Shown: positions 36,661-46,154, counted from the first letter of the stretch. The stretch is 64,000 nucleotides of DNA from Pleomorphomonas diazotrophica (GCF_002844595.1 NZ_PJNW01000013.1:44238-108237); one strand, 5' to 3'. Numbers and translations are program-made. Notes: generated from the letters alone by a model not told the origin.

Positions 36661-38751
36661 ATGAACCGCCTGTCCGTAAGCCTGACCTTGAGAATAACCA
36701 TTGCCGTGCTGGTGGCCGGCATTCTGGTTCAGTTGGGGGTCGGCGCCTGGTCGTCCTGGGAGAACGCCCGGACGGCCGCCCGTATCGAGACGGTGGCCCG
36801 CGCTACCCTTCAGATGTTCGAGGCGCTGCCGAATCTGCGCATTGATCGAAGCAACACCGTCCGGGCGCTCAAGGCGGACCAGGGGTTGGACGGCTTCGTC
36901 AAGCAGCTCAGCGACGCGCGAAACGTAGAGATGCCGGCCATTGAGGCGGCGCTCGCCACGCTCGACAGTGCCGACCTGCCGGATGGCGCACAGCTCGCAA
37001 AGGGGCTCCGCGACCAGTTCGACGCCCTGAAGGCCCTTCAGGCCAAAACCGAGGACGCCTTCAAGCAGGACAAGGCCAGCCGTCCGGCTTCACTTGCCGA
37101 TGATTATACCAAGGCCGCCACGGCGATGATCGACGAGCTGTCGGCGGTGTCCTCCAGGGTGGCCGAGGAGGTGCGCCTGGCCGACGGTCTGATCGACCGC
37201 CTGCTCGACATCAAGGCGCTCGCCTGGGTAATGCGCAACACGGCCGGCGACGCGTCCGGCCTGACCGCCAATGCCCTGGGGCCGATCGGCGTTCCGGAAA
37301 ACGGCTTGGAGACTTACTTCACCCACATGGCCTCCGCCAATGTGGCCTGGAAGACCATCAAGGACATGGCGTCCGGTGTCGACCTGCCGCCGGCTTTCGC
37401 CGAGGCGGTCGCCGCCGCCGACCGCGAGTATTTCAGTTCGGGCGCGCCGGAGCGGCAGACCGCTCTGCTCAAGACGGTGATCGCCGGCGAGAAAGCCGAC
37501 ACCGACACGCTGGGCTGGAGCACCTATAACGCACCGCGGCTGACGTCCTTGCTCAACGTCGCCAATGCGGCGCTGGCCATTGCGGAAAGCAAGGCCGTCG
37601 AGGCGAATGCTGAGGCGACGCTGTCCTTCTGGACCAATCTCGGACTGTTCTTTGGCGCGCTTCTTTTGGCCGTCGCCATCGCCTGGGTGGTGCAGCGGCG
37701 GATCATCCGCCCGCTCGGCGTCATCGGCGAACGCATGATGGCGCTGGCGAGGGGCGAGTTCAACACCGAGGCACCCTACACGGAGCGCAGCGACGAAATC
37801 GGCGCGCTCGGCAAGACCATGGCGGTGTTCCGCGACAGCATGCTGGAAACCGAGCGGTTGCGCGCCGAAAGGGCCGATCAGGAGCGCCTCGACCGCGAGC
37901 GCCGCGCCGCCGACATGAACGCCCTGGCTCTTCGCTTCGACGAGGCGGTCGGCGACATCGTCACGGTGGTGGCATCCGCCTCCACGGAACTCCAGATGTC
38001 GGCGAAGTCGCTGACCTCGCTGGCCGATTCGACGCAGAACCAGTCGGCTTCGGTGGCCGCGGCCGCCGAGCAGGCCTCGGCAAACGTCGCCTCCGTCGCG
38101 TCGGCCACAGAGGAACTGTCGTCGTCGGTCGCGGAGATCGCGCGGCAGGTGGAGAAGTCCTCGGAGATCGCCTCCAAGGCGGTGATCGAGGCCAACAGCA
38201 CCAACGACAAGGTCAAGGGACTGGCCGCGGCGGCCGAGAAGATCGGCGCCGTCGTCGAACTGATCAACAACATCGCCGGCCAGACCAACCTCCTCGCCCT
38301 CAACGCCACCATCGAGGCGGCGCGGGCCGGCGAGATGGGCAAGGGCTTCGCGGTCGTCGCGGCCGAAGTGAAGCAGCTCGCCGACCAGACCGCCAAGGCC
38401 ACTGCCGAGATCGGCGCGCAGATTGGTGCCATGCAGACGGCCACCACGGAGGCCGCCGAGGCCATCCGCGGCATCGGCACCACCATCGAGACCATGAACG
38501 ACATCGCCAAGTCGATCACCGGCGCGGTGGACGGGCAGAATGCCGCCACCGAGGAGATCGCCCGCAACGTGCAGGAGGCCTCGGTCGGAACGGGCACGGT
38601 GTCGGAAAGCATCACCTCCGTCACCATGGCCGCCAGCGAATCGAGCAGCGCCGCGACGCAGGTGCTGGCCTCCGCCTCCGAGCTCAGCAAGAACGCCGAG
38701 CTGTTGCGCCACGAGCTCAGCAACTTCCTCGGCTCGATCCGCGCCGCGTGA
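36661..38751 (+). CDS. Methyl-accepting chemotaxis protein
   Basis: A 696-residue chemoreceptor. TM1 is about 9-29 and TM2 about 325-346, enclosing a ~295-residue periplasmic helical sensor domain. HAMP is about 347-400, with a long signalling coiled coil after it. The hairpin tip that contacts CheA/CheW is well conserved: '[20 protein letters not shown]', then [20 protein letters not shown] (about 535-575). No CheR/CheB-tethering pentapeptide is seen at the C-terminus (FLGSIRAA). The ligand is unknown. Confidence 0.95.
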   Translation: MNRLSVSLTLRITIAVLVAGILVQLGVGAWSSWENARTAARIETVARATLQMFEALPNLRIDRSNTVRALKADQGLDGFVKQLSDARNVEMPAIEAALATLDSADLPDGAQLAKGLRDQFDALKALQAKTEDAFKQDKASRPASLADDYTKAATAMIDELSAVSSRVAEEVRLADGLIDRLLDIKALAWVMRNTAGDASGLTANALGPIGVPENGLETYFTHMASANVAWKTIKDMASGVDLPPAFAEAVAAADREYFSSGAPERQTALLKTVIAGEKADTDTLGWSTYNAPRLTSLLNVANAALAIAESKAVEANAEATLSFWTNLGLFFGALLLAVAIAWVVQRRIIRPLGVIGERMMALARGEFNTEAPYTERSDEIGALGKTMAVFRDSMLETERLRAERADQERLDRERRAADMNALALRFDEAVGDIVTVVASASTELQMSAKSLTSLADSTQNQSASVAAAAEQASANVASVASATEELSSSVAEIARQVEKSSEIASKAVIEANSTNDKVKGLAAAAEKIGAVVELINNIAGQTNLLALNATIEAARAGEMGKGFAVVAAEVKQLADQTAKATAEIGAQIGAMQTATTEAAEAIRGIGTTIETMNDIAKSITGAVDGQNAATEEIARNVQEASVGTGTVSESITSVTMAASESSSAATQVLASASELSKNAELLRHELSNFLGSIRAA

Positions 38752-38807
38752 GGCGCGGAGCGGAGCCCCAGTCCGGCGGGATGCCGTAGCCGGAGCAAAC
38801 CCAGCTT

Positions 38808-38831
38808 TCCTCGGCGGCTATCCGCCGAGGA
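38808..38831 (+). terminator. Hairpin after the chemoreceptor gene
   Basis: A perfect 10-bp stem with a 4-nt loop (TCCTCGGCGG at 38808-38817, partner 38822-38831) lies 57 nt after the stop. It has no T-run, so it is an RNA 3'-end stabiliser or weak terminator. Confidence 0.45.
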
Positions 38832-38912
38832 CGCGCGGGGCCTGGACGGTGGCTTCCGGAAACGTCTCCATGTTTCGCGGAAGTATCTCAATTCTTTGAA
38901 ACTACGTGTTTT

Positions 38913-38947
38913 TTTTCGAGCGAAGCGGCCTCCGCTCCGCTCGAAAA
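38913..38947. repeat. Dispersed palindromic element, copy E
   Basis: Arms TTTTCGAGCG (38913-38922) and CGCTCGAAAA (38938-38947) flank aagcggcctccgctc, with outer ACG/CGT continuity. The arm matches the ttttcgagcgaag segment of the copy at 31528-31571. Confidence 0.65.
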
Positions 38948-39017
38948 CGCGTTATGGTCTCTCCCGCCGAACCGAAAGCGCGACTTGCCGAACCGGATGT
39001 CGGCGGAGATCTATCCG

Positions 39018-39425
39018 ATGGCTGACGATCAGAAGCACTTCCGAGCCGTGTCGAGCATCACCTTCGGCGTGGCGGACCTCTCCCGCGCCCGCACCTTCTA
39101 CGATGCCCTGGGCTTCGTGGCCGACCCGGCATCGAACGACGAGTATGTGATCTACACGCTCGAGAATCTGAAACTCTCGCTCTTTCCAAGGGCGCTGCTG
39201 GCCAAGGATGCCGAAGTGGAGAACGACGGTCATGGCTTCGATGGCATCACCTTCGCTCACGGCTACCCGTCCGAAGCCGCCGTCGACGCAGCGATGGCCC
39301 ATGCGCTCGCGGCCGGTGCGGTTCTTCGCCGACCGGCCCGCACGGTGTTCTGGGGCGGCTATTCGGGCTTCGTCGCCGACCCGGACGGTCACCTCTGGGA
39401 GCTGGTATACGACCCGTTCCGCTAA
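39018..39425 (+). CDS. VOC-family (glyoxalase/bleomycin-resistance fold) protein 1
   Basis: A 135-residue protein with two beta-alpha-beta-beta-beta units. It opens 'SSITFGVADLSRARTFYDALGF' and ends 'FWGGYSGFVADPDGHLWELV', where E in HLWE is a usual metal ligand. ATG 39018 was chosen because GGAG lies 9 nt upstream; upstream starts at 38997 (ATG) and 38985 (TTG) are possible. It is a clear paralogue of the convergent gene at 39511. The specific substrate is unknown. Confidence 0.9.
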   Translation: MADDQKHFRAVSSITFGVADLSRARTFYDALGFVADPASNDEYVIYTLENLKLSLFPRALLAKDAEVENDGHGFDGITFAHGYPSEAAVDAAMAHALAAGAVLRRPARTVFWGGYSGFVADPDGHLWELVYDPFR

Positions 39426-39426
39426 A

Positions 39427-39471
39427 GCGGTTCCGGCAAAAGTGGGAATCGGTTTTTCGTCAGGAACTGCG
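39427..39471. repeat. Dispersed intergenic palindrome, copy C
   Basis: GGTTCC (39429-39434) and GGAAC (39463-39467) arms with inner AAAA/TTTT surround gtgggaatcgg. The core is nearly identical to that of copy A at 17418-17462. It lies between two convergent genes. Confidence 0.7.
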
Positions 39472-39510
39472 TCTTTATAGCTCTGGAACAGAGGCCGTGC
39501 TGTTTCCGGC

Positions 39511-39933
39511 TCAGTCCTCGGGCGCGAAAGCCGGGTTCCAGACGATCTCCCAGACGTGACCGTCGGGGTCCTGGAAATAGCCGGCGTAGCCGCCCCAGAA
39601 GGTATCCTCGGCCGGCTTGACGATGCTGGCGCCGGCCTTCTGGGCTTCCGCCATCACAGCATCCACCTGGTCCCTGCCGCCGACATTGTGGCCGATGGTG
39701 ATGTTGCCGGGGCTCGGCACCGCCGCTGGCAGCCCCGTATCGTGGGCGATGTCGCCGCGCGCCCAGACCGCCAGCTTCAACTGCGATTGCAGGTCGAAGA
39801 AGGCGACTGCCCCGTGCTCGAACTCCCTGCCGACGATGCCCTCCGTTTTCAGTCCCAGGCCGTCGCGATAGAAGGCGACCGCCCGTTCGAGATCGCTGAC
39901 ACCGAGCGTCAGCACCGAAATGCGTGGTTTCAT
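39511..39933 (-). CDS. VOC-family (glyoxalase/bleomycin-resistance fold) protein 2
   Basis: A 140-residue protein starting MKPRISVLTLGVSDLERAVA at ATG 39933, which has a CAGGAG site 9 nt upstream. It ends 'DTFWGGYAGYFQDPDGHVWE', then IVWNP, matching VOC protein 1 at the same place. These families include glyoxalases, dioxygenases and drug-binding proteins, and the sequence does not distinguish them. It converges on VOC protein 1 across repeat copy C. Confidence 0.9.
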   Translation of the reverse strand: MKPRISVLTLGVSDLERAVAFYRDGLGLKTEGIVGREFEHGAVAFFDLQSQLKLAVWARGDIAHDTGLPAAVPSPGNITIGHNVGGRDQVDAVMAEAQKAGASIVKPAEDTFWGGYAGYFQDPDGHVWEIVWNPAFAPED

Positions 39934-40124
39934 CTCATCGCTCCTGCTTCGCCCCCAACAGGCATTCACCGTGAGGTGGCGCGCACGATGGTCGCTTTCA
40001 ATGCAAAGCAGGCCGAAGAATCAGGTCGACAAGCCACCGGCCGCGATTATTCTCTCTGTCCGAATCCATGCTTCGCCAGGGCCATACGGCCCGCTGGCCG
40101 CCTTGATGTCCGGGGGACCCAACC

Positions 40125-40511
40125 ATGCGCCTTGCCTTCGCCTTGCTCGCGCTGAGCTGTTCGACCGTGATGGCCGCCGCCGGCGAGATTCCCGCCTGCG
40201 ACGACGCCTCGGTGCTCTCCACCCTGTCGAGCCGTCAGGCCTGGGCCGAGGCGCATACCTGGAAGGACGGGGTCACCATCGCCGCCCTGGACCGGGTGGG
40301 CGAGCGGAGGCTGGTGACCGAGGGCTTCAGCTCCATCGACCGCCGCTATTGCGCCGCCCGCGCCGAACTGACCGCCAGCAGGCCGACGGCACTCTACTAT
40401 GTGGTCTCGGCCAATGAAGGTTTTGCCGGCTACGGCTGGAACGTCGAGTTCTGCCTTTCGGGCCACGACCCCTATTATGTCTATGGTAACGACTGCCAGG
40501 TCCTGAAGTGA
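40125..40511 (+). CDS. Small exported protein coupled to RNase T2
   Basis: A 128-residue protein with a signal peptide (MRLAFALLALSCSTVMAAAG, about 1-19). The mature part (about 108 residues) has four cysteines (PACDDAS, RYCAAR, EFCLSG, DCQVLK), likely two disulfides. The aromatic C-terminus contains 'GYGWNVEFCLSGHDPYYVYG'. I recognise no family. Its stop overlaps the GTG start of the RNase T2 gene by 4 bp. Possible roles are an inhibitor, a cofactor, or simply another periplasmic protein. Confidence 0.8.
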   Translation: MRLAFALLALSCSTVMAAAGEIPACDDASVLSTLSSRQAWAEAHTWKDGVTIAALDRVGERRLVTEGFSSIDRRYCAARAELTASRPTALYYVVSANEGFAGYGWNVEFCLSGHDPYYVYGNDCQVLK

Positions 40512-41149
40512 TCGTCCGCCTCGTCCGGTGGCTGATGATCCTGCTCACCGCGTGGCCGGTCGCCGCGCTGGCCGGCGACACACCGGGGCGGTTCGATTTC
40601 TACGTCCTGTCGCTCACCTGGTCGCCGAGCTATTGCGCGGCGGAGGGCGGGGCGCGAGACGACGCGCAATGCGAGACCGGCCGCCGCTACGGCTTCCTGG
40701 TGCATGGCCTCTGGCCGCAATATGAGCGCGGCTATCCCGAGGATTGCCCGACGCGGCTCGCACCCGATGAGGCCGGCATCCGCGCCCTTGCCGACCTGAT
40801 GCCGGCGCGCGGCCTCGTCCGCCATGAGTGGCGCAAGCACGGCGCCTGTTCCGGCCTTGCGCCGGCCGACTATCTCAAGACGATCCGCGCGGCGCGTGAG
40901 GCGGTGCACATACCCGCCGCCTTCCAGCGCATCGACAGCTACACGACGGTTTCGCCCGCCGAGGTGGAGGCGGCCTTCGTCGCCGCCAATCCGGGCCTCA
41001 GGCCAATTGGCGTCGCGGTGACCTGCGACGGTCGGCGGCTGCGCGAGGTGCGCGTCTGCCTGACGCGCGACCTCCGCTTCCGTGCCTGCGAGGAGGTCGA
41101 CCGCCGCGCCTGCCGCGCCGACCGGGTGGTGCTGCCGCCGGTGCGCTAG
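40508..41149 (+). CDS. Ribonuclease T2 family protein
   Basis: A 213-residue secreted RNase. The signal peptide spans about 1-22. Both catalytic segments are intact: CAS I 'HGLWPQ' (H66) and CAS II 'HEWRKHG' (H106, E107, K110, H111). 'FDFYVLSLTWSPSYC' is the usual start of the fold. Six or more cysteines suggest disulfides in the periplasm, as in E. coli RNase I. The start is GTG 40508, within the stop of the preceding exported protein (GTGA), so translation is coupled. Confidence 0.94.
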   Translation: MIVRLVRWLMILLTAWPVAALAGDTPGRFDFYVLSLTWSPSYCAAEGGARDDAQCETGRRYGFLVHGLWPQYERGYPEDCPTRLAPDEAGIRALADLMPARGLVRHEWRKHGACSGLAPADYLKTIRAAREAVHIPAAFQRIDSYTTVSPAEVEAAFVAANPGLRPIGVAVTCDGRRLREVRVCLTRDLRFRACEEVDRRACRADRVVLPPVR

Positions 41150-41154
41150 CATCC

Positions 41155-43215
41155 TCAGTTGCTTGACGCGACCCAAGCCATGAACACGTCGAGTACGGCG
41201 GCGCCCTTTCTGACGAACACCGGCAGTCGGGTGATGGGCGTCGGACATGTTACGCTGTTGCCGCCGACGACCATCCGTCCCGTCCAGGCATCGATCCAGT
41301 CGTTGCCGGCCGGCAGATAAACGCCGCGCTCGGTCTCGCCGGCCTTGAGGACCGGGGCGACGAGGATGTCGCCGCCGAACATGTACTGATCGTCCACTTC
41401 CCAGCAGCCGATGTCGCCGGGGAAGGCGTAGAACAGGGTGCGCATCAGCGGATCGCCCGTCTCGTGCGCTTGCCGCATCAGGTCGCGGACATAGGGGCGC
41501 AGCCGTTCGCGCAGGTCGGCATAGGCGGAGAGGATGGCGTAGACGTCCTCGCCGAAGCTCCAGAGCTCGTTGCCGGCGCCGCTGTCGCATTGGGCGACGC
41601 CGTCGCGGAAGGGCACGGCCGGCGGCGTGACGGGCTCGCGATAGCCGTGCATGCGCAGCACCGGCGAGAACACCGCCCACTGGAACCAGCGCACCAGCAG
41701 CTCGTGGAAATCAGGGTCGTCGACATGGCCGCCATGGAAGCCGCCGATGTCGGTGGTCCACCAGGGGATGCCGGCGAGCCCCATGTTGAGCCCGGCGCTC
41801 AGCTGGTTACGCATGGAAGCGAAGGAACTCTGGATATCGCCCGACCAGATCAGCGTGCCATAGCGCTGGCTGCCGGCCCAGGCGCAGCGCACCAGGCTGA
41901 CGATCTCCGTCTCGCCCGCCACCCTGAGGCCGTCATAGAAGGCCTGGGCATAATGGAGCGGATAGGTGTTGCCGACCTCCAAGAGGTTGCCGGTGTGATA
42001 GCGGTAGTTCTCGAAGTCGTAGACGGCATACTCCGGCTCCGCCTCGTCGAGCCAGAACACCCGGATGCCCTTGTCGTAATAGTTCCTGCGGGCGACGCTC
42101 CAGAGAAAGTCGCGGGCGGCGGGGTTGGTGGGGTCGATGAAGCGGCTGTTGCCGAGATGGTCGAACTGCACGGGGATGCCGCGGTTGGTGTTCACGAGAT
42201 AGCCCTTCTCGGCCATTTCGGCGTAGTTCTCCGAGCGCGCGTCGACGGTCGGCCAGATGGAGACCATCAGCTCGGTGCCCATCGCCTTGAGCTCGGCGGC
42301 CATGGCGGCCGGGTCCGGCCATTCGCGCTCGTCGAAGCGCCAGTCGCCCTGCACCGGCCAGTGGAAGAAATCGGCGACGATCACCGACAGGGGGATGCCG
42401 CGCGCCGCGTAGTCGCGCGCCACCGCCATGAGTTCGTCTTGTGTGCGGTAGCGCAGCTTGCTCTGCCAGAGACCCAGCGCGAAGTCCGGCATCATCGGCG
42501 CCGTGCCGGTGGCGCTGGCATAGTTGCGCAGGATGTCGGCCGGCGTGTCGCCGGCGGTGACCCAGTAGTCGATGCCCGAGGCGGCTTCCGAGATCCAGCG
42601 CGTGCCATTCCGGGCGAACGAAGCCTCGCCAACGGCCGGCGTGTTCCAGAGAAAGCCGTAGCCATGGCTGGAGACGACGAAGGGCACGCTGGCCTGCGAG
42701 TTGCGCTGGGCGAGCTCCAGCGTGCAGCCGGCAAGGTCGAGGTTGGGCTGCTGGTACTGGCCCATGCCGTAGAGCCGCTCGCCGGGGACGGGCTCGAAGC
42801 GTACGATGATCCTGGAGGCGCCGCCGCTGAGCGGTTTGAACTCGCGGCCGGCGAGGCCGAGCGCGCTGATGCTGTCGGCGGCGTGATCGCCGAGGGTCCA
42901 GAACTTGGTCAGCGTGTCGCGCTGCCGCCATTTCTCTTCCAGCAGCAGTTTGCCCTCACGGTTGAAGAACTTGACGCGCCCTTGCAGGTCGACCTCGGCG
43001 GCGACGGCGCCATTCTCGATCCGCATGCGGCTGCCGAAACGGCTGATGAAGGGCGTGTGACCCTCAGACGGCAGGAGCGCGCCATCACCGTTGTCGCGGG
43101 CCGGGTAGATCGACGACCTCAGCCTCAGGCCGTCCCTGCCGTGGGCCTCGATCCTCAGCCAGGCGCCATTGTAGGACCAGCACAGCGCGTCGCGCTCAAT
43201 CGACAGAGTTTCCAA
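41155..43215 (-). CDS. Glycoside hydrolase family 31 (alpha-glucosidase/alpha-xylosidase)
   Basis: A 686-residue cytoplasmic enzyme (no signal peptide) starting with TTG 43215 after a good AGGAAGAGG site. It has an N-terminal beta domain (about 1-230), a (beta/alpha)8 barrel and C-terminal beta domains. The nucleophile is D390 in 'FWLDEAEPE' and the acid/base is D460 in 'WSGDIQSSF'. 'DFALGLWQSKLRYRTQDELM' and 'PWWTTDIGGF' are GH31 landmarks. It is last in a sugar ABC operon, so it probably hydrolyses an imported alpha-linked oligosaccharide. Glucoside or xyloside specificity is unresolved. Confidence 0.92.
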   Translation of the reverse strand: METLSIERDALCWSYNGAWLRIEAHGRDGLRLRSSIYPARDNGDGALLPSEGHTPFISRFGSRMRIENGAVAAEVDLQGRVKFFNREGKLLLEEKWRQRDTLTKFWTLGDHAADSISALGLAGREFKPLSGGASRIIVRFEPVPGERLYGMGQYQQPNLDLAGCTLELAQRNSQASVPFVVSSHGYGFLWNTPAVGEASFARNGTRWISEAASGIDYWVTAGDTPADILRNYASATGTAPMMPDFALGLWQSKLRYRTQDELMAVARDYAARGIPLSVIVADFFHWPVQGDWRFDEREWPDPAAMAAELKAMGTELMVSIWPTVDARSENYAEMAEKGYLVNTNRGIPVQFDHLGNSRFIDPTNPAARDFLWSVARRNYYDKGIRVFWLDEAEPEYAVYDFENYRYHTGNLLEVGNTYPLHYAQAFYDGLRVAGETEIVSLVRCAWAGSQRYGTLIWSGDIQSSFASMRNQLSAGLNMGLAGIPWWTTDIGGFHGGHVDDPDFHELLVRWFQWAVFSPVLRMHGYREPVTPPAVPFRDGVAQCDSGAGNELWSFGEDVYAILSAYADLRERLRPYVRDLMRQAHETGDPLMRTLFYAFPGDIGCWEVDDQYMFGGDILVAPVLKAGETERGVYLPAGNDWIDAWTGRMVVGGNSVTCPTPITRLPVFVRKGAAVLDVFMAWVASSN

Positions 43216-43281
43216 GGCAAAATTCCTCTTCCTCGAGGCGGGCGGACCACCTCGGTCATTCAGTTCTGGGAGGCACGCAAT

Positions 43282-44340
43282 CTAGAGAGCGCGGCCCGTG
43301 TCCGGGTCGAACAGGTAGATGTCCTCGCTGGCGATGCCGAGCGTCAGCGGCGCGCCGGCTTCGATCTCGAACGTGCCGGCGTGGGCGATGTTGAGAAGCT
43401 CGTCGCCGACCCTCGCCTCGATGAAAGTCATGGACCCCGTGCCCTCGACGATCTCGGCGACGCCCGAGAGCTGCTCACCGCTGCCATCGAGGCGCAGGTG
43501 TTCGGGGCGGAGACCAGCCAGTACCTTGCGGCCGGGCTCCTGCGCCCGTGGGATCCTGAGCAGGGCGCCGGCGCCGATGGCGACCGCTAGGCCGTCGGCA
43601 GTCACCTCGGCCGGCACGAAGTTCATGGCCGGCGAGCCGATGAAGCCGGCGACGAAGCGGTTGGCCGGGCGGCGGTAGAGGTCGAGCGGCCGGCCGATCT
43701 GTTCGATGCGGCCGTCGTGCAGCACGACGATCAGGTCGGCCATGGTCATCGCCTCGATCTGGTCGTGGGTGACGTAGACCGAGGTGGCGCCGAGGTTCTT
43801 GTGCAGTTTGCGGATCTCGCTGCGCATCTGGACGCGCAGGGCGGCGTCGAGGTTGGAAAGCGGCTCGTCGAACAGGAAGACCTTGGGCTTGCGCACGATG
43901 GCGCGGCCCATGGCGACGCGCTGGCGCTGGCCGCCGGAGAGCTGCTTCGGCCGTCGCTTCAGGAGCTTTTCGAGGCCGAGAATTCTCGCTGCCTCGCCGA
44001 CGCGCTCGTCGATCTCCGCCTTGGGCCGGCGGCGCAGGCGCAGCGAATAGGACATGTTCTGTTCCACCGTCATGTGCGGGTAGAGCGCGTAGGACTGGAA
44101 GACCATGGCGAGGTCGCGCTCGCGCGGCGCCTTGTCGTTGACCACCTCGCCGGCCACCTTGATGGTGCCCGAGGTGATGGTCTCCAAGCCGGCGATGGTA
44201 CGCAGGAGCGTCGACTTGCCGCAGCCGGACGGCCCGACCAGGGCGACGAAGGCGCCGACGGGAATGTCGAGGCTGATGTCGTGCAGCACCTGCAACGCGC
44301 CGTAGTTCTTGTTGAGATGTTGGATTTCGATCTGGTTCAT
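43282..44340 (-). CDS. Carbohydrate ABC transporter ATP-binding protein (UgpC/MalK type)
   Basis: A 352-residue ATPase with an NBD (about 1-235) and a C-terminal TOBE/MalK regulatory domain. Walker A is 'GPSGCGKST' (36-44). The signature and Walker B read 'LSGGQRQRVAMGRAI' and 'VFLFDEPLSNLDA', followed by 'VYVTHDQIEAMTMAD'. The TOBE region starts near 'NFVPAEVTADG'. It energises the permeases encoded just upstream, and GH31 follows 66 bp after. Confidence 0.97.
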   Translation of the reverse strand: MNQIEIQHLNKNYGALQVLHDISLDIPVGAFVALVGPSGCGKSTLLRTIAGLETITSGTIKVAGEVVNDKAPRERDLAMVFQSYALYPHMTVEQNMSYSLRLRRRPKAEIDERVGEAARILGLEKLLKRRPKQLSGGQRQRVAMGRAIVRKPKVFLFDEPLSNLDAALRVQMRSEIRKLHKNLGATSVYVTHDQIEAMTMADLIVVLHDGRIEQIGRPLDLYRRPANRFVAGFIGSPAMNFVPAEVTADGLAVAIGAGALLRIPRAQEPGRKVLAGLRPEHLRLDGSGEQLSGVAEIVEGTGSMTFIEARVGDELLNIAHAGTFEIEAGAPLTLGIASEDIYLFDPDTGRAL

Positions 44341-44356
44341 CGACGAGGGTCCAGGT

Positions 44357-45169
44357 TCATTTCAGCGCGCCGGAGGTGAGGCCGGTAACGATCTGCCGCT
44401 GCAACAGGATGAAGACGATCAGGATGGGCGCCACATAGATGCCGGCGTAGTTCATCAGGCCCACCCAGTCGGCCGAGTTGGCGCTCAAGTAGGTGGCGAG
44501 ATTGACGGTGGCGGTCTGCAACTCGCGCGTGGCGATGAACGAGCGCGAATAGACGTACTCGCCGAAGGACTGCAGGAACACCAGAACCGAGGTGATCAGG
44601 ATGCCGTTGCGGGCAAGCGGCAGGATGATCAGGAAGAAGGCGCCGAGGTGGGAGTTGCCGTCGACCAGCGCCGCGTCCTTCAGCTCGCGCGGCACCTGGG
44701 TGAAGGTGGCGCGACAGAGCACGATGTAGAAGGCCAGCGTCTTGGCGGCGGTGGCAAGCACCACGGCGGTGCGCGGATAATCGAGCAGGCCGGCGTGGTT
44801 GAAGGCGACGAAGAGCGGCGTCACCATCAGCGACGGCGGCAGCACCTGCAGCACGATGACCAGGAACAGCGCGATATTGGCCTTGGTGCCACGGGCGTTG
44901 GCCAGCGCATAGGCGGCGCCGGTGCCCAGGACCATGGTGATGGCGGTGATGCCGCTCGCCACCAAGAGCGAGTTCCACAGATAGCGGCCGATGTCATGCT
45001 CGGCGAAGACGCGCGACACCTGGACGAGCGGTTCGGACGGCCAGAGCTCCGGCGGGTATTTGAAGATGGTGCCGGAGGTCTTCAGCGCCGTCGCATACAT
45101 CCAGTAGACGGGGAAGAGGTAGATGGCGGCGAACAGGATGGCCAGCGCCAGCAGGAGGTATCTTTTCAT
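44357..45169 (-). CDS. Carbohydrate ABC transporter permease (MalG type)
   Basis: A 270-residue permease with six transmembrane helices. The coupling EAA-type loop reads 'ELKDAALVDGNSHLGAFFLIILPLARNGIL', the MalG/CUT1 motif. The N-terminus 'LLLALAILFAAIYLFPVYWMYATALK' is standard. It is between the MalF-type permease (15-bp gap) and the ATPase (16-bp gap), all on the minus strand. Confidence 0.97.
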   Translation of the reverse strand: MKRYLLLALAILFAAIYLFPVYWMYATALKTSGTIFKYPPELWPSEPLVQVSRVFAEHDIGRYLWNSLLVASGITAITMVLGTGAAYALANARGTKANIALFLVIVLQVLPPSLMVTPLFVAFNHAGLLDYPRTAVVLATAAKTLAFYIVLCRATFTQVPRELKDAALVDGNSHLGAFFLIILPLARNGILITSVLVFLQSFGEYVYSRSFIATRELQTATVNLATYLSANSADWVGLMNYAGIYVAPILIVFILLQRQIVTGLTSGALK

Positions 45170-45184
45170 GGTCCTCTCCGCCGC

Positions 45185-46093
45185 TCAGAAGGTGTGTTCG
45201 CGCTGCACCGAGCGCACGTAGATGACGGCGACGACGATCACCAGGGCGATCATCATGGTTGCGACGGTGGCGCCGCCGGAGATCTCGTAGGTCTGGAAGG
45301 ACATCTGCCAGGACCAGTATTGCGCGACGTTCGACGCGTTGGCCGGGCCGCCCTGGGTGAGCGCCGCCACGAGGTCGAACTGCTGCAAGGTGAAGATGAC
45401 GCCGAGCGCGATGACGGCACCCAGCGTCGGCCCCATCATCGGCAGGGTGATGGTCAGGAAGCGCTGGAAGGCGTTGGCGCCGTCCATCTCCGCCGCCTCG
45501 TATACGTCGCCGGGAATGCCCGCGAGCCCCACCGACAGCAGGATCATGTTGAAGGGAACGCCGAGCCAGATGTTGGCGATGATCACCGAGTAGAGCGCGT
45601 AGGCGGGGTTCGACAGCCAGTAGATCTGTCCGTCGATCAACCCGAGGCTCTGGAGAGCGTAGTTCAGGACGCCGAAGTCGCCGGCGAAGATCCAGCGCCA
45701 GACGGCGCCGACCACCAGGGCGGGCAGGATCCAGCCGGCAAGGAACAGGCCGCGCACGTAGGTCGAGCCGGGAAAATCCTGCTGGAAGAACAGGGCGAGG
45801 CCGAAGCCGATGACGAGTTGGAAGGCGATGGACAGCGTCACGAAGATCACGGTGTTCCAGACGATGGGCGTGAACTCCGGCCGATGGAACAGGTCGGTGT
45901 AGTTCTCGAGCCCGGCGAAGGGACGGACGAGCGTGCCGAGCGTGAACATGTCGACTTCCTGGAAGGACATGACCACGGTGTAGACAAGGGGAAAGGCCGC
46001 GAAGACCACGAGGTAGAGCACGGCGGCGGCGATCAGCGTGCCCTCGAAGCCCTTGCCGTCCCTGAGAAGTTTGACGAAGCCCGATTGAAACAT
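45185..46093 (-). CDS. Carbohydrate ABC transporter permease (MalF type)
   Basis: A 302-residue permease, six transmembrane helices, with the EAA loop 'GIPGDVYEAAEMDGANAFQRFLTITLPMMGPT'. ATG 46093 (MFQSGFVKLLRDG) was chosen; a longer frame lacks family similarity. It pairs with the MalG-type permease to form the membrane channel of a CUT1 importer. It is separated from the solute-binding protein gene by 123 bp containing a strong hairpin. Confidence 0.96.
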   Translation of the reverse strand: MFQSGFVKLLRDGKGFEGTLIAAAVLYLVVFAAFPLVYTVVMSFQEVDMFTLGTLVRPFAGLENYTDLFHRPEFTPIVWNTVIFVTLSIAFQLVIGFGLALFFQQDFPGSTYVRGLFLAGWILPALVVGAVWRWIFAGDFGVLNYALQSLGLIDGQIYWLSNPAYALYSVIIANIWLGVPFNMILLSVGLAGIPGDVYEAAEMDGANAFQRFLTITLPMMGPTLGAVIALGVIFTLQQFDLVAALTQGGPANASNVAQYWSWQMSFQTYEISGGATVATMMIALVIVVAVIYVRSVQREHTF

Positions 46094-46120
46094 GGTCCTG
46101 TCCGATGAGAAGGGTCGGTT

Positions 46121-46154
46121 CCGTCCGGGGCAATGGGGGGATCGTCCCGGACGG
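46121..46154 (-). promoter_or_regulatory. Hairpin between solute-binding protein and permease genes
   Basis: A 9-bp perfect stem (CCGTCCGGG at 46121-46129, partner 46146-46154) has no T-run. It probably protects the upstream message, keeping binding-protein levels above permease levels. Confidence 0.5.

Noticed and set aside
41464..43590. 708-codon open frame opposite the GH31 gene
   Set aside because: Antisense shadow of the GH31 gene and its downstream neighbour; no domain recognisable.
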